Under the pieces are notes generated by a model, which was not told where the DNA came from, did not search any database, and saw nothing but the letters and a program-made list of their open reading frames with translations. Made by a program: the position numbers and the translations under genes. Shown in pieces: positions 16,359 to 25,001 of a stretch of 64,000 nucleotides of DNA. The stretch comes from Nocardioides sp. R-C-SC26. GTDB lineage: Bacteria > Actinomycetota > Actinomycetes > Propionibacteriales > Nocardioidaceae. Location of the stretch: NCBI RefSeq assembly GCF_021246465.1, contig NZ_JAHRHK010000002.1:62001-126000 (forward strand), given 5' to 3'. Numbering within the stretch: the first letter of the stretch is position 1; every line of letters begins with the position of its first letter.

Positions 16359-17607
16359 GCGGATGACCCACGACGTGGCGATCGTCGGGATGGGCTGCAC
16401 GCCGTTCCGCGATCACTGGGACCGCTCGGCCGACGACCTTCTCGTCGAGGCCGTCCGCGAGTGTGTCGCCGGCGTGCCCGGCCTGAGCCTCGACGACGTC
16501 GACGCGTTCTGGGTGGGCACCCAGGGTTCCGGCATGTCCGGCCAGACCCTCTCGCGACCGCTGCGCCTGCGCGGCAAGCCGGTGACCCGTGTGGAGAACT
16601 ACTGCGCCACCGGCTCCGAGGCCTTCCGCAACGCCGCGTTCGCGGTGGCCTCCGGCGCCTACGACGTCGTGATGGCCACGGGTGTGGAGAAGCTCAAGGA
16701 CTCCTCGTTCTCGGGGCTGACCGCGGTCTGGCCCCCGGCCGACGGCACCGACGTGGACTGGACGGCGCCGGCGAGCTTCTCGCTGCTGGCGCCGGCCTAC
16801 CAGCAGGCCTACGGGCTCGAGGACGCCGACCTGCGCAGCACCCTGACCGCGATCGCGGTCAAGAACCACGCCCACGGCGCGCTCAACGAGCGCGCCCAGT
16901 TCCGCAGCCCGGTCACCGCGGAAGCCGTCGAGCGCGCCCCGCGCATCGCCGGCCCTCTCGGCGTGATGGACTGCTCGGGCGTCTCCGACGGTTCCGCCGC
17001 GGCGATCCTGGTGCGAGCCGAGGACGCCTACCGCTACACCGACACCCCGATCTTCCTGCGTGGCATGGGTTTCGTGTCGGGGTCCGGTGAGGGGCTGGCC
17101 GCCGACGAGTACGACTTCACCACGTTCCCCGAGGTCGTCCAGGCAGCCGGCGTCGCCTACGAACAGGCCGGCGTGACCGACCCTGCGACCCAGATCTCGC
17201 TGGCGGAGGTGCACGACTGCTTCACGCCGACCGAGCTCGTGCTCATGGAGGACCTCGGGTTCTCCGAGCGTGGGCAGGGATGGCGCGACGTCCTCGACGG
17301 ACGCTACGGCCTCGGCGGTGGCCTGCCGGTCAACACCGACGGCGGGTTGAAGTCGTTCGGCCACCCGATCGGCGCGACCGGGCTGCGGATGATGTTCGAG
17401 GCCTGGACCCAGCTGCGCGGCGAGGCCGGCGACCGGCAGGTTCCCGACGCATCGCTCGCGCTGGTGCAGAACCTCGGCGGTCAGCCGGGCTCGTGCGTGG
17501 CCTTCGTCGCCGTGCTCGGTCGTGATCGTGACCCGGAGTACGCCGAGTCCGCGAGTGCTGGCGCCACCACGGGCACCAGCACCGGCGACGAGGGGGAGGC
17601 GGCGTGA
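16348..17607 (+). CDS. Thiolase, SCP2/lipid-transfer-protein type
   Basis: 419-aa thiolase-superfamily protein. Nucleophile Cys86 sits in VENYCATGSEAF; His289 and Cys291 are in AEVHDCFTP; His339 is in SFGHPIGATG. The last 30 residues are a disordered Ser/Thr/Glu-rich tail. The SCP2-type branch acts on 3-ketoacyl-CoAs or as a retro-aldolase with a DUF35 partner in branched side-chain degradation. It overlaps the HMGCS-like/DUF35 gene upstream and the SDR downstream (GTGA). ATG 16363 is a second possible start. Confidence 0.88.
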   Translation: MASRRMTHDVAIVGMGCTPFRDHWDRSADDLLVEAVRECVAGVPGLSLDDVDAFWVGTQGSGMSGQTLSRPLRLRGKPVTRVENYCATGSEAFRNAAFAVASGAYDVVMATGVEKLKDSSFSGLTAVWPPADGTDVDWTAPASFSLLAPAYQQAYGLEDADLRSTLTAIAVKNHAHGALNERAQFRSPVTAEAVERAPRIAGPLGVMDCSGVSDGSAAAILVRAEDAYRYTDTPIFLRGMGFVSGSGEGLAADEYDFTTFPEVVQAAGVAYEQAGVTDPATQISLAEVHDCFTPTELVLMEDLGFSERGQGWRDVLDGRYGLGGGLPVNTDGGLKSFGHPIGATGLRMMFEAWTQLRGEAGDRQVPDASLALVQNLGGQPGSCVAFVAVLGRDRDPEYAESASAGATTGTSTGDEGEAA

Positions 17608-18515
17608 GCGTCGACTTCGCCGGTCGCACCGTGCTCGTCACCGGTGCCGGCAACGGGATCGGCCGCGCCCACGCGCTGCTGCTCGCCTCGCGCGGCGCCC
17701 ACGTCGTCGTCAACGACGTCGGTGGCTCGGTCCACGGCGAGGGCGGGTCGTCGGCGGTCGCCGATGCCGTCGTCGCGGAGATCGAGGACGCCGGCGGAAG
17801 GGCGACGGCATGCGCCGCGTCGGTGACCGAGGAAGCCGGAGGCGAGCTGCTCGTCGCGACCGCTCTGGAGGCCACGGGTCGCCTCGATGCCGTGATCCAC
17901 AACGCCGGCATCCTGCGCGACCGGTCGTTCGCCAAGGCCGGGCCCGACGACGTCGACCCGGTGCTCGACGTCCACCTGCGGGGTGCGTTCCACGTGCTGC
18001 GACCGGCATGGCCGGTGATGGTCGAGCAGGGCTACGGCCGGATCCTGCTGACGACGTCCGCCTCCGGCCTGCTGGGCAACTACGGCCAGGCCAGCTACGC
18101 CGCCGCGAAGGCGGGTCTCCTCGGGCTGATGAACGTGCTCTCGATCGAGGGCCGGCGACACGGGATCACCGTGAACGCGCTCTCGCCGACGGCGGCGACG
18201 CGGATGACGGAGGGGCTGCTCGGCGAGCTCGCCGATCGGTTCGAGCCCGAGCACGTGGCTCCCGTGGCTGCGTACCTGGTCTCCGAGGCGTGCACGCTCA
18301 ACCACCACGTGCTCTCCGCCGGCGGTGGTCGCGTCGCGCGGCTGTTCGTCGGCACCACGCCGGGGTGGTACGGCGGCCGCGAGCCCGTCAGCCCCGACGA
18401 CGTGCACGACGCGATCGAGGAGATCTGCTCGCTCGACGGCTTCGTGGTGCCCGAGGACGGCACCGGCGAAGTCGAGCTGATCCGCGCCGCCCTGCTGGGC
18501 GACGCCTCGGCCTGA
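17604..18515 (+). CDS. SDR oxidoreductase, MFE2-like (R)-3-hydroxyacyl-CoA dehydrogenase type
   Basis: 303-aa short-chain dehydrogenase. NAD(P)-binding TGAGNGIG at 13-20, acidic residue at the end of the second strand (VVVNDVGG), NAG at 100-102, and catalytic Ser152, Tyr165 and Lys169 (YAAAK). The sequence around GGSVHGEGGSS, together with the LRDRSF and GNYGQASY segments, resembles the dehydrogenase domain of peroxisomal multifunctional enzyme type 2, which oxidises (R)-3-hydroxyacyl-CoA to the 3-keto compound. This would feed the neighbouring thiolase and pair with the MaoC protein at 5986. GTG overlaps the thiolase stop. Confidence 0.87.
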   Translation: MSVDFAGRTVLVTGAGNGIGRAHALLLASRGAHVVVNDVGGSVHGEGGSSAVADAVVAEIEDAGGRATACAASVTEEAGGELLVATALEATGRLDAVIHNAGILRDRSFAKAGPDDVDPVLDVHLRGAFHVLRPAWPVMVEQGYGRILLTTSASGLLGNYGQASYAAAKAGLLGLMNVLSIEGRRHGITVNALSPTAATRMTEGLLGELADRFEPEHVAPVAAYLVSEACTLNHHVLSAGGGRVARLFVGTTPGWYGGREPVSPDDVHDAIEEICSLDGFVVPEDGTGEVELIRAALLGDASA

Positions 18516-18585
18516 GACACAGCCCGCACCTCACCCGCTCGCCGCCCACCGTCGGCGCGCGACCCCGACCAGGACGAGGAGTCCG

Positions 18586-19086
18586 ATGCCTGTCAGCGAA
18601 GTCCACCACGTGGCGATGACCGTCTCCGATCTCGAGCGTGCCGCCGGGTTCTACGAGCGCGCGCTCGGGTACACCCGCACGCTGCGTTCCGACGTCGGCG
18701 GCCCGGGCATCGAGGATTCCCTCGGCCTGCCGAGCGGCACGACGGGCAAGGTGCAGTACCTGCAGGGGCCCACCCGCGTCGGTCAGCTGGAGCTGATCGA
18801 GTGGAACGGCCAGACGCAGCGCTCGGAGACGGCGGGGCACCTCGAGCTCGGGACCTTCCTGCTGAGCTTCGAGGTACCCCTGCCGGAGCTGGAGGAACTC
18901 TACGACCGCGTCGTGGCCGAGGGCGGATCCCCGCTCACCCGACCGAATCGGGTGCTGTTGGAGAACTACGGCTACATCCACGCGTTCGCCGCTCGCGACC
19001 CCGACGGCAACCTGCTGGAGTTCGTCTCGCTCCCCACGCGGGAGGAGATCCTGGCCTACCGCGCGGCGAACGACGAGACGTCATGA
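18586..19086 (+). CDS. Single-domain VOC protein (methylmalonyl-CoA epimerase/glyoxalase-like)
   Basis: 166-aa VOC-fold protein. It starts EVHHVAMTVSDLERAAGFYERALGYT, with metal-ligand His near residue 5-6, and ends with AARDPDGNLLEFVSLPTR. The order resembles acyl-CoA epimerases and extradiol or glyoxalase-type proteins; the reaction cannot be assigned. An AGGACGAGGAG site precedes ATG 18586. It follows the SDR after 70 bp without an operator or clear terminator and its TGA overlaps the ATG of the next gene, so it belongs to unit III. Confidence 0.82.
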   Translation: MPVSEVHHVAMTVSDLERAAGFYERALGYTRTLRSDVGGPGIEDSLGLPSGTTGKVQYLQGPTRVGQLELIEWNGQTQRSETAGHLELGTFLLSFEVPLPELEELYDRVVAEGGSPLTRPNRVLLENYGYIHAFAARDPDGNLLEFVSLPTREEILAYRAANDETS

Positions 19087-20678
19087 GCTCCCCTGGCGGG
19101 GCCGGGCCTGCCATGGCTGCGACCCTGAATCCCAGTGAGGTGCTGCGGCGCCAGCGGCTGCGCCGCGGCGACCGTGAGGCGCTCGTGGACGGCGAGCGCC
19201 GCTGGACCTACGCCGAGCTCGACCGCGACGTCGACCGGCACGCCGCCGCGCTGGTGGCCGGCGGAGTCGGGGCGGACGATCTCGTCGGAGTGCTCGGACG
19301 CAACCACGCCACCTATCTGCTGGTGCTGCTCGCGCTCTCACGCATCGGCGCGGTCTCGGTGCCGCTCAACTGGCGCCTGCACCCGACCGAGCAGGCCTAC
19401 GTGCTCGACCAGGCCGGCATCGCCGTGCTCGTGCACGACGACGACTTCGAGGCCGATGCCGCCGCCCTGCACGACCAGGCCGGCCTGCGCCTGGGCATCG
19501 CGATGGGCGACTCCGACGCCGTCGGTCAGCACCGACTCGCCGACCTCGTGGCTGCCCAACCCGACGGCGTCCGCGTCCCCGATGCGGAGAAGCACGCCGA
19601 CGACGTGCACCGGCTGCTCTACACCTCCGGCACCACGGCTCGGCCCAAGGGCGTGATCCACACCTGTGGCAACGTCGCGGCCAACCACCTGGGTCAGGTG
19701 CTCGAGCTCGAGCTCACCGAGCGCGACCGCATCCTGATGTCGGCGCCGCTCTTCCACGTCAGCGGACTGGAGGCGCCGGGGTTGGCGACGTTCGCCGCAG
19801 GCGGCACGCTCGTGATGGGCCCGACCTTCGCCGCCGAGGACATCGCCGAGCTCGTCGAGCGCGAGCAGATCACCGGCATGGTGCTTGCCGCGCAGATCCT
19901 CTTCGGCCTGCTCGACCTGGTCGGTCCCGACACGGCCACCGCTCATCGCCGAGACGTCTCGTCGCTGCGCTACCTGCTGTTCGCCGGCGTCGCGCCCGCC
20001 GTCCGGCTGCGGGTCAAGGAGCAGCTGCCGCATGTGCGCATCATCGACACCTTCGGCATGACCGAGCTGACCAACGGCGCCTGCTACCTCGACGCAGCAC
20101 ATCAGGTGTCCAAGGTCGGCGCGCTGGGGGCGCCGTTCCCGCAGGTGCACCTGCGAGTCGTCGACGAGGAACTGCGCCCGATGCCGCCGGGAGAGCCCGG
20201 CGAGATCGTCGTCCGTGGTCCGAAGGTCTCGCCCGGCTACTGGCGGGACGAGGAGGCCACGGCACGGTCGCGTCGCGACGGCTGGTTCCTCACCGGTGAC
20301 GTCGGCTACCTCGACGACGACGGCTACCTGTGGTTCGTCGACCGTCGCACCGACCTGATCAAGTCCGGTGGCGAGAACGTCGCCAGCGCCGAGGTCGAGC
20401 GGGTGATCGCCGGCCACCCCGACGTCGCGGAGGTCGCGGTGATCGGCGTGCCCGACGACCGGTGGGACGAGGTGCCCAAGGCGTTCGTCATCGCGCGCTC
20501 CGGCAGCGGACTGGACGCGGAAGCGGTCCGTGAGTACTGCCGCGCCCACCTGGCGCGGTTCAAGGTGCCTGCGCACGTCGACGTCGTCGACTCGCTGCCG
20601 CGCAACGACTCAGGCAAGGTGCTCAAGACGATCCTGCGTCAGCAGGAGGCTCAAGCGCGGGAGACCCAGGAGCGATGA
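19083..20678 (+). CDS. Acyl-CoA synthetase (AMP-forming, FadD-like)
   Basis: 531-aa adenylate-forming ligase. The P-loop-like motif is YTSGTTARPKG, the acyl-pocket/A5 segment FGMTELTNG, A7 TGDVGY, A8 DRRTDLIKSGGENV and A10 SGKVLK with the catalytic lysine. It activates a carboxylic acid to its acyl-CoA via an acyl-adenylate. ATG overlaps the VOC stop and its own stop overlaps the next synthetase. It is one of four synthetases in the island, which suggests several acid intermediates or a branched set of substrates. Confidence 0.9.
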   Translation: MSSPGGAGPAMAATLNPSEVLRRQRLRRGDREALVDGERRWTYAELDRDVDRHAAALVAGGVGADDLVGVLGRNHATYLLVLLALSRIGAVSVPLNWRLHPTEQAYVLDQAGIAVLVHDDDFEADAAALHDQAGLRLGIAMGDSDAVGQHRLADLVAAQPDGVRVPDAEKHADDVHRLLYTSGTTARPKGVIHTCGNVAANHLGQVLELELTERDRILMSAPLFHVSGLEAPGLATFAAGGTLVMGPTFAAEDIAELVEREQITGMVLAAQILFGLLDLVGPDTATAHRRDVSSLRYLLFAGVAPAVRLRVKEQLPHVRIIDTFGMTELTNGACYLDAAHQVSKVGALGAPFPQVHLRVVDEELRPMPPGEPGEIVVRGPKVSPGYWRDEEATARSRRDGWFLTGDVGYLDDDGYLWFVDRRTDLIKSGGENVASAEVERVIAGHPDVAEVAVIGVPDDRWDEVPKAFVIARSGSGLDAEAVREYCRAHLARFKVPAHVDVVDSLPRNDSGKVLKTILRQQEAQARETQER

Positions 20679-22240
20679 CCGAGAACCTGGCCCGCATGCT
20701 GCGAGGCAACGCCCGGCGATTCGGCGATCGCACGGCGCTCGTCTTCGAGGGCCGCCGCTGGACCCACGCCGAGCTCGAGGCCGAGGTGCAGGCTCTCGCC
20801 GCCGGTCTGGTCGCCCATGGCATCGGGCGCGGTGACCGGATCGGCGTCGTCGCGCACAACGTGCCGGAGTACCTGCAGCTCGGCCTCGCGCTCGCCAAGG
20901 TCGGTGGCGTCCTGGTGCCGCTGAACTATCGCCTCACGCCCCGCGAGCTCGCCCAGCTGCTGGACCACGCCGGCGTGGTCGCCGTGGCGACGGTGCCGGA
21001 GTTCGCCGACCTCACGACGTCGGCACTCGATCTGCTCGACCACGAAGCTCTCCGGCTGAAGCTGGCGTTGGAGCCGATCCCCGACGTCGACGGCTGGCAG
21101 TCGGTGGGGGAGCTCGTCGCTGTGAACCGAGGCGCCGAGGTGGACGACGCCGACCTCGGCGCCGACGACCTCCAGCGCATCGTCTACACCTCGGGCACCA
21201 CGTCGTTGCCCAAGGGCGTGCTGCTCACACACGGCAACGTGAGGGCGAACATGCATGCCCAGGTCGTCGACCTCGGTCTGCGCGCGGGCGACACGATCCT
21301 CAACGCCGCGCCGCTGTATCACGTCGGTGGCACCGATCTTCCGGGCTACGGCATCTGGCACGTCGGCGGCGCGATGGTGCTGCTGAGGCGGTTCGATCCG
21401 CCGTCGGTGCTCGAGGCGATCAGCGCCGAGCGGGCGCAGGGCATGGTGTTCGCCGCGACGATGCTCGATCTGGTGCGGCGCGAGGCCGATCGGGCACGAG
21501 ACGCAGGGACGCCCTACGACCTCACCAGCGTCGAATGGCTGATCTTCAGCCAGGTGACGCCGGCGCTGTTCGTCGTCGCGCGTGAGCTGTTCCCGAACGC
21601 TCGGCTGATCGAGGGCTATGGGCTGACGGAGACCTGCAGCGGCCTGACCTACCTCGACGCCGCCCATATGGAGAGCAAGCTCGGTTCGGTCGGGCTTCCG
21701 CTCGTGGGCGTCGACGTCCGGGTGGTGGACCCCGACGGTCGGCCGGTACCTCCGGGGGTCGACGGAGAGGTGGTGGCTCGGGGCCCGAAGGTCAGTCCCG
21801 GCTACCTCGACGACCCTGATGCGACGGCAGCGGCGTTCCGCGACGGGTGGTTCCACACCGGTGATGTCGGTGTGATCGACGAGGACGGCTATCTCACGAT
21901 CCGCGACCGGCTCAAGGACATGATCCGCAGTGGTGGCGAGAACATCGCCAGCGCCGAGGTGGAGGCCGCCCTCGCCGACCACCCGTTGGTGCTCGCTGCC
22001 TCGGTGGTGGGCGCACCGCACCCGCGGTGGCAGGAGGTTCCGGTGGCGTTCGTCGTCGGCCGCCCGGGCCTGGAGGTCGACGACCTCGTCGGCCACGCCC
22101 GGGAGCGACTCGCGCCGTACAAGGTGCCCAAGGAGATCTTCGTCGTCTCCGATCTCCCCACCAATCCGTCCGGCAAGGTCCTCAAACGAGACCTCCGCGC
22201 CCTCCGACCGCAGCTCACGCCGTCCTGGTCCTACGACTGA
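20675..22240 (+). CDS. Acyl-CoA synthetase (AMP-forming, FadD-like)
   Basis: 521-aa synthetase and last gene of unit III. Motifs: YTSGTTSLPKG, YGLTETCSG, HTGDVGVIDEDGY, DRLKDMIRSGGENI and SGKVLKRDL. It is clearly a paralogue of the preceding gene but not a recent tandem copy, since the two differ throughout. The unit ends at a half copy of the intergenic repeat facing the convergent metallo-hydrolase gene. Confidence 0.9.
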   Translation: MTENLARMLRGNARRFGDRTALVFEGRRWTHAELEAEVQALAAGLVAHGIGRGDRIGVVAHNVPEYLQLGLALAKVGGVLVPLNYRLTPRELAQLLDHAGVVAVATVPEFADLTTSALDLLDHEALRLKLALEPIPDVDGWQSVGELVAVNRGAEVDDADLGADDLQRIVYTSGTTSLPKGVLLTHGNVRANMHAQVVDLGLRAGDTILNAAPLYHVGGTDLPGYGIWHVGGAMVLLRRFDPPSVLEAISAERAQGMVFAATMLDLVRREADRARDAGTPYDLTSVEWLIFSQVTPALFVVARELFPNARLIEGYGLTETCSGLTYLDAAHMESKLGSVGLPLVGVDVRVVDPDGRPVPPGVDGEVVARGPKVSPGYLDDPDATAAAFRDGWFHTGDVGVIDEDGYLTIRDRLKDMIRSGGENIASAEVEAALADHPLVLAASVVGAPHPRWQEVPVAFVVGRPGLEVDDLVGHARERLAPYKVPKEIFVVSDLPTNPSGKVLKRDLRALRPQLTPSWSYD

Positions 22241-22271
22241 TCCGCTGGCCGGGGACGTCGCGCGCGGTCAC

Positions 22272-22320
22272 TGGTGGTCGAGGAGGTCGCTCTGCGACGG
22301 TCACAAGACCGGGTGAGGCG
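22272..22320. repeat. Intergenic repeat element, copy 4 (single arm)
   Basis: GGTGGTCGAGGAGGTCGC-TCT-GCGAC followed by GGTCACAAGACCGGGTGAG. Only the left arm is present; no reverse arm is visible before the gene end at 22326. It lies between convergent gene ends. Confidence 0.75.
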
Positions 22321-22325
22321 GGTTC

Positions 22326-23378
22326 TCAGCCACTGGCGGAGCGGGCGGGGACGCCGCGCAGCAGCGCGGCGGTGTGCATGAGCGCGAAGCGCTGGGTGCC
22401 CAGGCCCATCTCGCTCCACGGCTTGGGCCAGGACAGGTGGGGTGCGATCTCCCAGGCCGTCTCGTGGTCGCGCGCCAGGCTCGCGACCTGGGCGAGCTCG
22501 CGGGCGTGGTGGTCGCGCAGGACGCGGGCTCGGGCACCGGGGTCGAGGTAGGGGTACTGATGAGCCGGGGCGGCGACCGAGGCGCCGAAGGAGGCGATGG
22601 CGTCGAGGCTGGCGAGCAGGTCGCCGATCGGGTCGTCGTCGGGGCGCGAGGCGATCGCGAGCTGGACCTGTCCCTCGGGCATGAGGGTGTCTCCGGTGAA
22701 CAGGACGCCGTCCTGGTGCCCGAAGCAGACGTGGCCGTAGGTGTGCCCGGCCGTCGGCAGTGCGGTGATCACGGTGTCGCCGTACCGAAGGTCGGTGACG
22801 CCGTCGATCACCCGGTCGGCCACCAGGCTCTCGTCGTGGACGGCGACCGTCACCGCGGCGTCGTACATCGCGCTCACGACGTCGTCCGGCGCACCGGAGG
22901 CCACCAGGGCGTTCTGCAGTTGCTCCAGGAACCCGCCGCGCGTGGCCGCCTGCCGGGCGAAGTCGTCGCCGGCGTGGATCACGATCTCGGCGCCGGACAC
23001 CTGACGTACCCGCTCGGCGAAACCGACGTGGTCGGGGTGGTTGTGGGTGATCAGCACCGCCGCGACGTCTTCGACGCGCTGCCCGCGGGTGGCCAGCGCG
23101 GCGACGGCGGCGTCCCAGCAGCTGGGGTGCCGGTAGGCGGCGTCGACGAGCACCAGACCCGCGGAGGGCTCGATGGCGTGCGCCATCACCGAGCGCAGCG
23201 GACTCCCGGCGAGCGGCACGGGGATCGCGGTGATCCCGTGGCCCAGGTCGCTCGGCGCCGGGATCTCGCGGCGTTGGTGGGCCGCGGCATGCTCGACGTC
23301 GAGGGGCACCGGGCGCGGTTCGGCGTCCGGGGCCGCCGGTGGCCGCGGGGGAGTGGATGAGGTGTCGGGTATGGACAA
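22326..23378 (-). CDS. Metallo-beta-lactamase-fold hydrolase
   Basis: 350-aa MBL-fold protein. Zinc ligands are in THNHPDHVG (HxHxDH form), GHTYGHV and FTGDTL, and a further His is in APAHQYPY. The family includes acyl-CoA or acyl-thioester hydrolases, lactonases and glyoxalase II; a thioester or lactone hydrolase would fit an island containing Baeyer-Villiger-type flavin monooxygenases (inference). The frame opens only at TTG 23378, 32 bp from operator site 4, since a stop codon lies just upstream; a GTG about 80 bp further in (VPLDVEHAAA) is an alternative start. It is divergent from unit IV and probably shares its control region. Confidence 0.82.
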   Translation of the reverse strand: MSIPDTSSTPPRPPAAPDAEPRPVPLDVEHAAAHQRREIPAPSDLGHGITAIPVPLAGSPLRSVMAHAIEPSAGLVLVDAAYRHPSCWDAAVAALATRGQRVEDVAAVLITHNHPDHVGFAERVRQVSGAEIVIHAGDDFARQAATRGGFLEQLQNALVASGAPDDVVSAMYDAAVTVAVHDESLVADRVIDGVTDLRYGDTVITALPTAGHTYGHVCFGHQDGVLFTGDTLMPEGQVQLAIASRPDDDPIGDLLASLDAIASFGASVAAPAHQYPYLDPGARARVLRDHHARELAQVASLARDHETAWEIAPHLSWPKPWSEMGLGTQRFALMHTAALLRGVPARSASG

Positions 23379-23410
23379 GGTGTGGGGTCCCGTCTACTGT
23401 GACGGCAGAA

Positions 23411-23430
23411 CATACCGAATGGTCGGAATT
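23411..23430 (+). promoter_or_regulatory. Operator-like site 4, unit IV and divergent hydrolase
   Basis: CATACCGAATGGTCGGAATT, 17 bp before ATG 23448 and 32 bp from the start of the divergent MBL gene. It agrees with site 5 in 16 of 20 positions. An AAGGAGGAGA ribosome-binding site follows directly. Confidence 0.72.
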
Positions 23431-23447
23431 GTCTCAAGGAGGAGACC

Positions 23448-25001
23448 ATGAGTGAGCTGGACCGGGTCGGCTTCCGCCTCTGGGCGGCGGCAGAACCCGA
23501 TCTGACCGCCCTCGTGGCCGCCGACGACAGCACCCTCACCTACGGGGAGCTTGCCGCCGAGGTCCATCGAATCAGCCACGGGTTCACGGCACTGCACGGG
23601 CTGCAGCCCGGGGACACCGTGGCCTGCGTGATGACCAACTCGCCCGGCATGGTGCAGCTCTACCTGGCCGCGATGCAGTCGGGCATCTACCTGGTCACGG
23701 TGAACTACCACCTGACGCCGCGCGAGATCGCGCACATCATCGCCGACTCCGGCGCGCGCCTGGTCGTCTGCTCCGAACGAGCCGAGGAGGTCGTGGTCGC
23801 CGCGGCCGCAGCCGCAGCCGCGGGTGGGACCCCGGTCGACGTCGTCGTCGACGGCAGCCCCGCGCACGGCTCCCGGCCCTGGACGGCGCTGACCGAGGGC
23901 ATGCCGTCCACGTCGCCCGAGCACACGCCGGCCGGGTCGCTGATGATGTACACCTCGGGTACGACCGGTCGTCCCAAGGGCGTCAAGCGCCCGCTCTCCG
24001 GGGTCGACGCCGACACCGGCGCTCGCAGCTACGTCTGGCTCTTCGCCGAGTTCGGCATGGCGCGCGAGGCCTTCGGCGCCTGGCTGGTCTCCGCGCCGCT
24101 CTACCACTCGGCCAACATCACGCCGGCCATGGGCGCCCTGCATGCCGGCGGGACGATGGTGCTGATGGACGGCTGGACGCCGGAGGGCTTCCTCGCTCGC
24201 GTCGAGCGGCAGCGCATCACCGGTACGAGCATGGTTCCCACGCACTTCAACCGGTTGCTGCAGCTGCCCGAGGATGTCCGTGCCGCGGCCGACGTCTCCT
24301 CGTTGCGCTACGTGATCCACGGAGCGGCGCCCTGCTCGCGCGACGTCAAGCAGCAGATCATGGACTGGTTCGGGCCGGTGGTCTATGAGTACTACGGCTC
24401 CACCGAGGTTGGCACCACCATCGCGCGCCCGCAGGAGTGGCTCGAGCACCCGGGCACCGTCGGTCGTGCGGCGTCGATCTCCACGCTGAAGATCCTCGAC
24501 GAGCGCGGCGAGGAGGTGCCCGTCGGAACCGAGGGCATCGTCTACATGCGTCAGGGCGAAGACGTCGTGGAGTACCACAACGACCCCGGCAAGACCGCCG
24601 GCGCGCGCCGCGACGGACTGCTGACCGTGTGGGACGTCGGCTACGTCGACGAGGACGGGTTCCTCTTCCTCACCGGCCGGGCCAGCGACCTCATCCTGGT
24701 CGGTGGCGTGAACGTCTACCCGGCCGAGATCGAAGGCGTCCTGCTCGGCCACCCGCAGGTCGCCGACGTCGGTGTGGTGCGGCGCGCCGACCCCGACCTC
24801 GGCGAGGTGCCGATCGCCCACGTCGTGCTCGCCGGCGACGCCGACCCCGACGTCGCGCTCGACGCGATCCGCGCCTACGCCGCCGAGCACCTCGCCGCGG
24901 TGAAGTGCCCGCGCGACTACCTCGTGCACCCCGCGCTCCCGCGCGATCCCAACGGCAAGCTCTACAAGGCGCGGCTGCGAGAGCCGCAGGAGGTGTCCTG
25001 A
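23448..25001 (+). CDS. Acyl-CoA synthetase (AMP-forming, FadD-like)
   Basis: 517-aa synthetase, first gene of unit IV. Motifs: YTSGTTGRPKG, YYGSTEVG, VWDVGYVDEDGF, GRASDLILVGGVNVYP and NGKLYKARL with the final lysine. An alanine-rich stretch lies at about 118-128. The TGDVG motif is altered to VWDVG. The start has a near-perfect AAGGAGGAGA site. Its stop overlaps the dehydrogenase ATG by one base, indicating coupled translation of acyl activation and the first oxidation step. Confidence 0.9.
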   Translation: MSELDRVGFRLWAAAEPDLTALVAADDSTLTYGELAAEVHRISHGFTALHGLQPGDTVACVMTNSPGMVQLYLAAMQSGIYLVTVNYHLTPREIAHIIADSGARLVVCSERAEEVVVAAAAAAAAGGTPVDVVVDGSPAHGSRPWTALTEGMPSTSPEHTPAGSLMMYTSGTTGRPKGVKRPLSGVDADTGARSYVWLFAEFGMAREAFGAWLVSAPLYHSANITPAMGALHAGGTMVLMDGWTPEGFLARVERQRITGTSMVPTHFNRLLQLPEDVRAAADVSSLRYVIHGAAPCSRDVKQQIMDWFGPVVYEYYGSTEVGTTIARPQEWLEHPGTVGRAASISTLKILDERGEEVPVGTEGIVYMRQGEDVVEYHNDPGKTAGARRDGLLTVWDVGYVDEDGFLFLTGRASDLILVGGVNVYPAEIEGVLLGHPQVADVGVVRRADPDLGEVPIAHVVLAGDADPDVALDAIRAYAAEHLAAVKCPRDYLVHPALPRDPNGKLYKARLREPQEVS

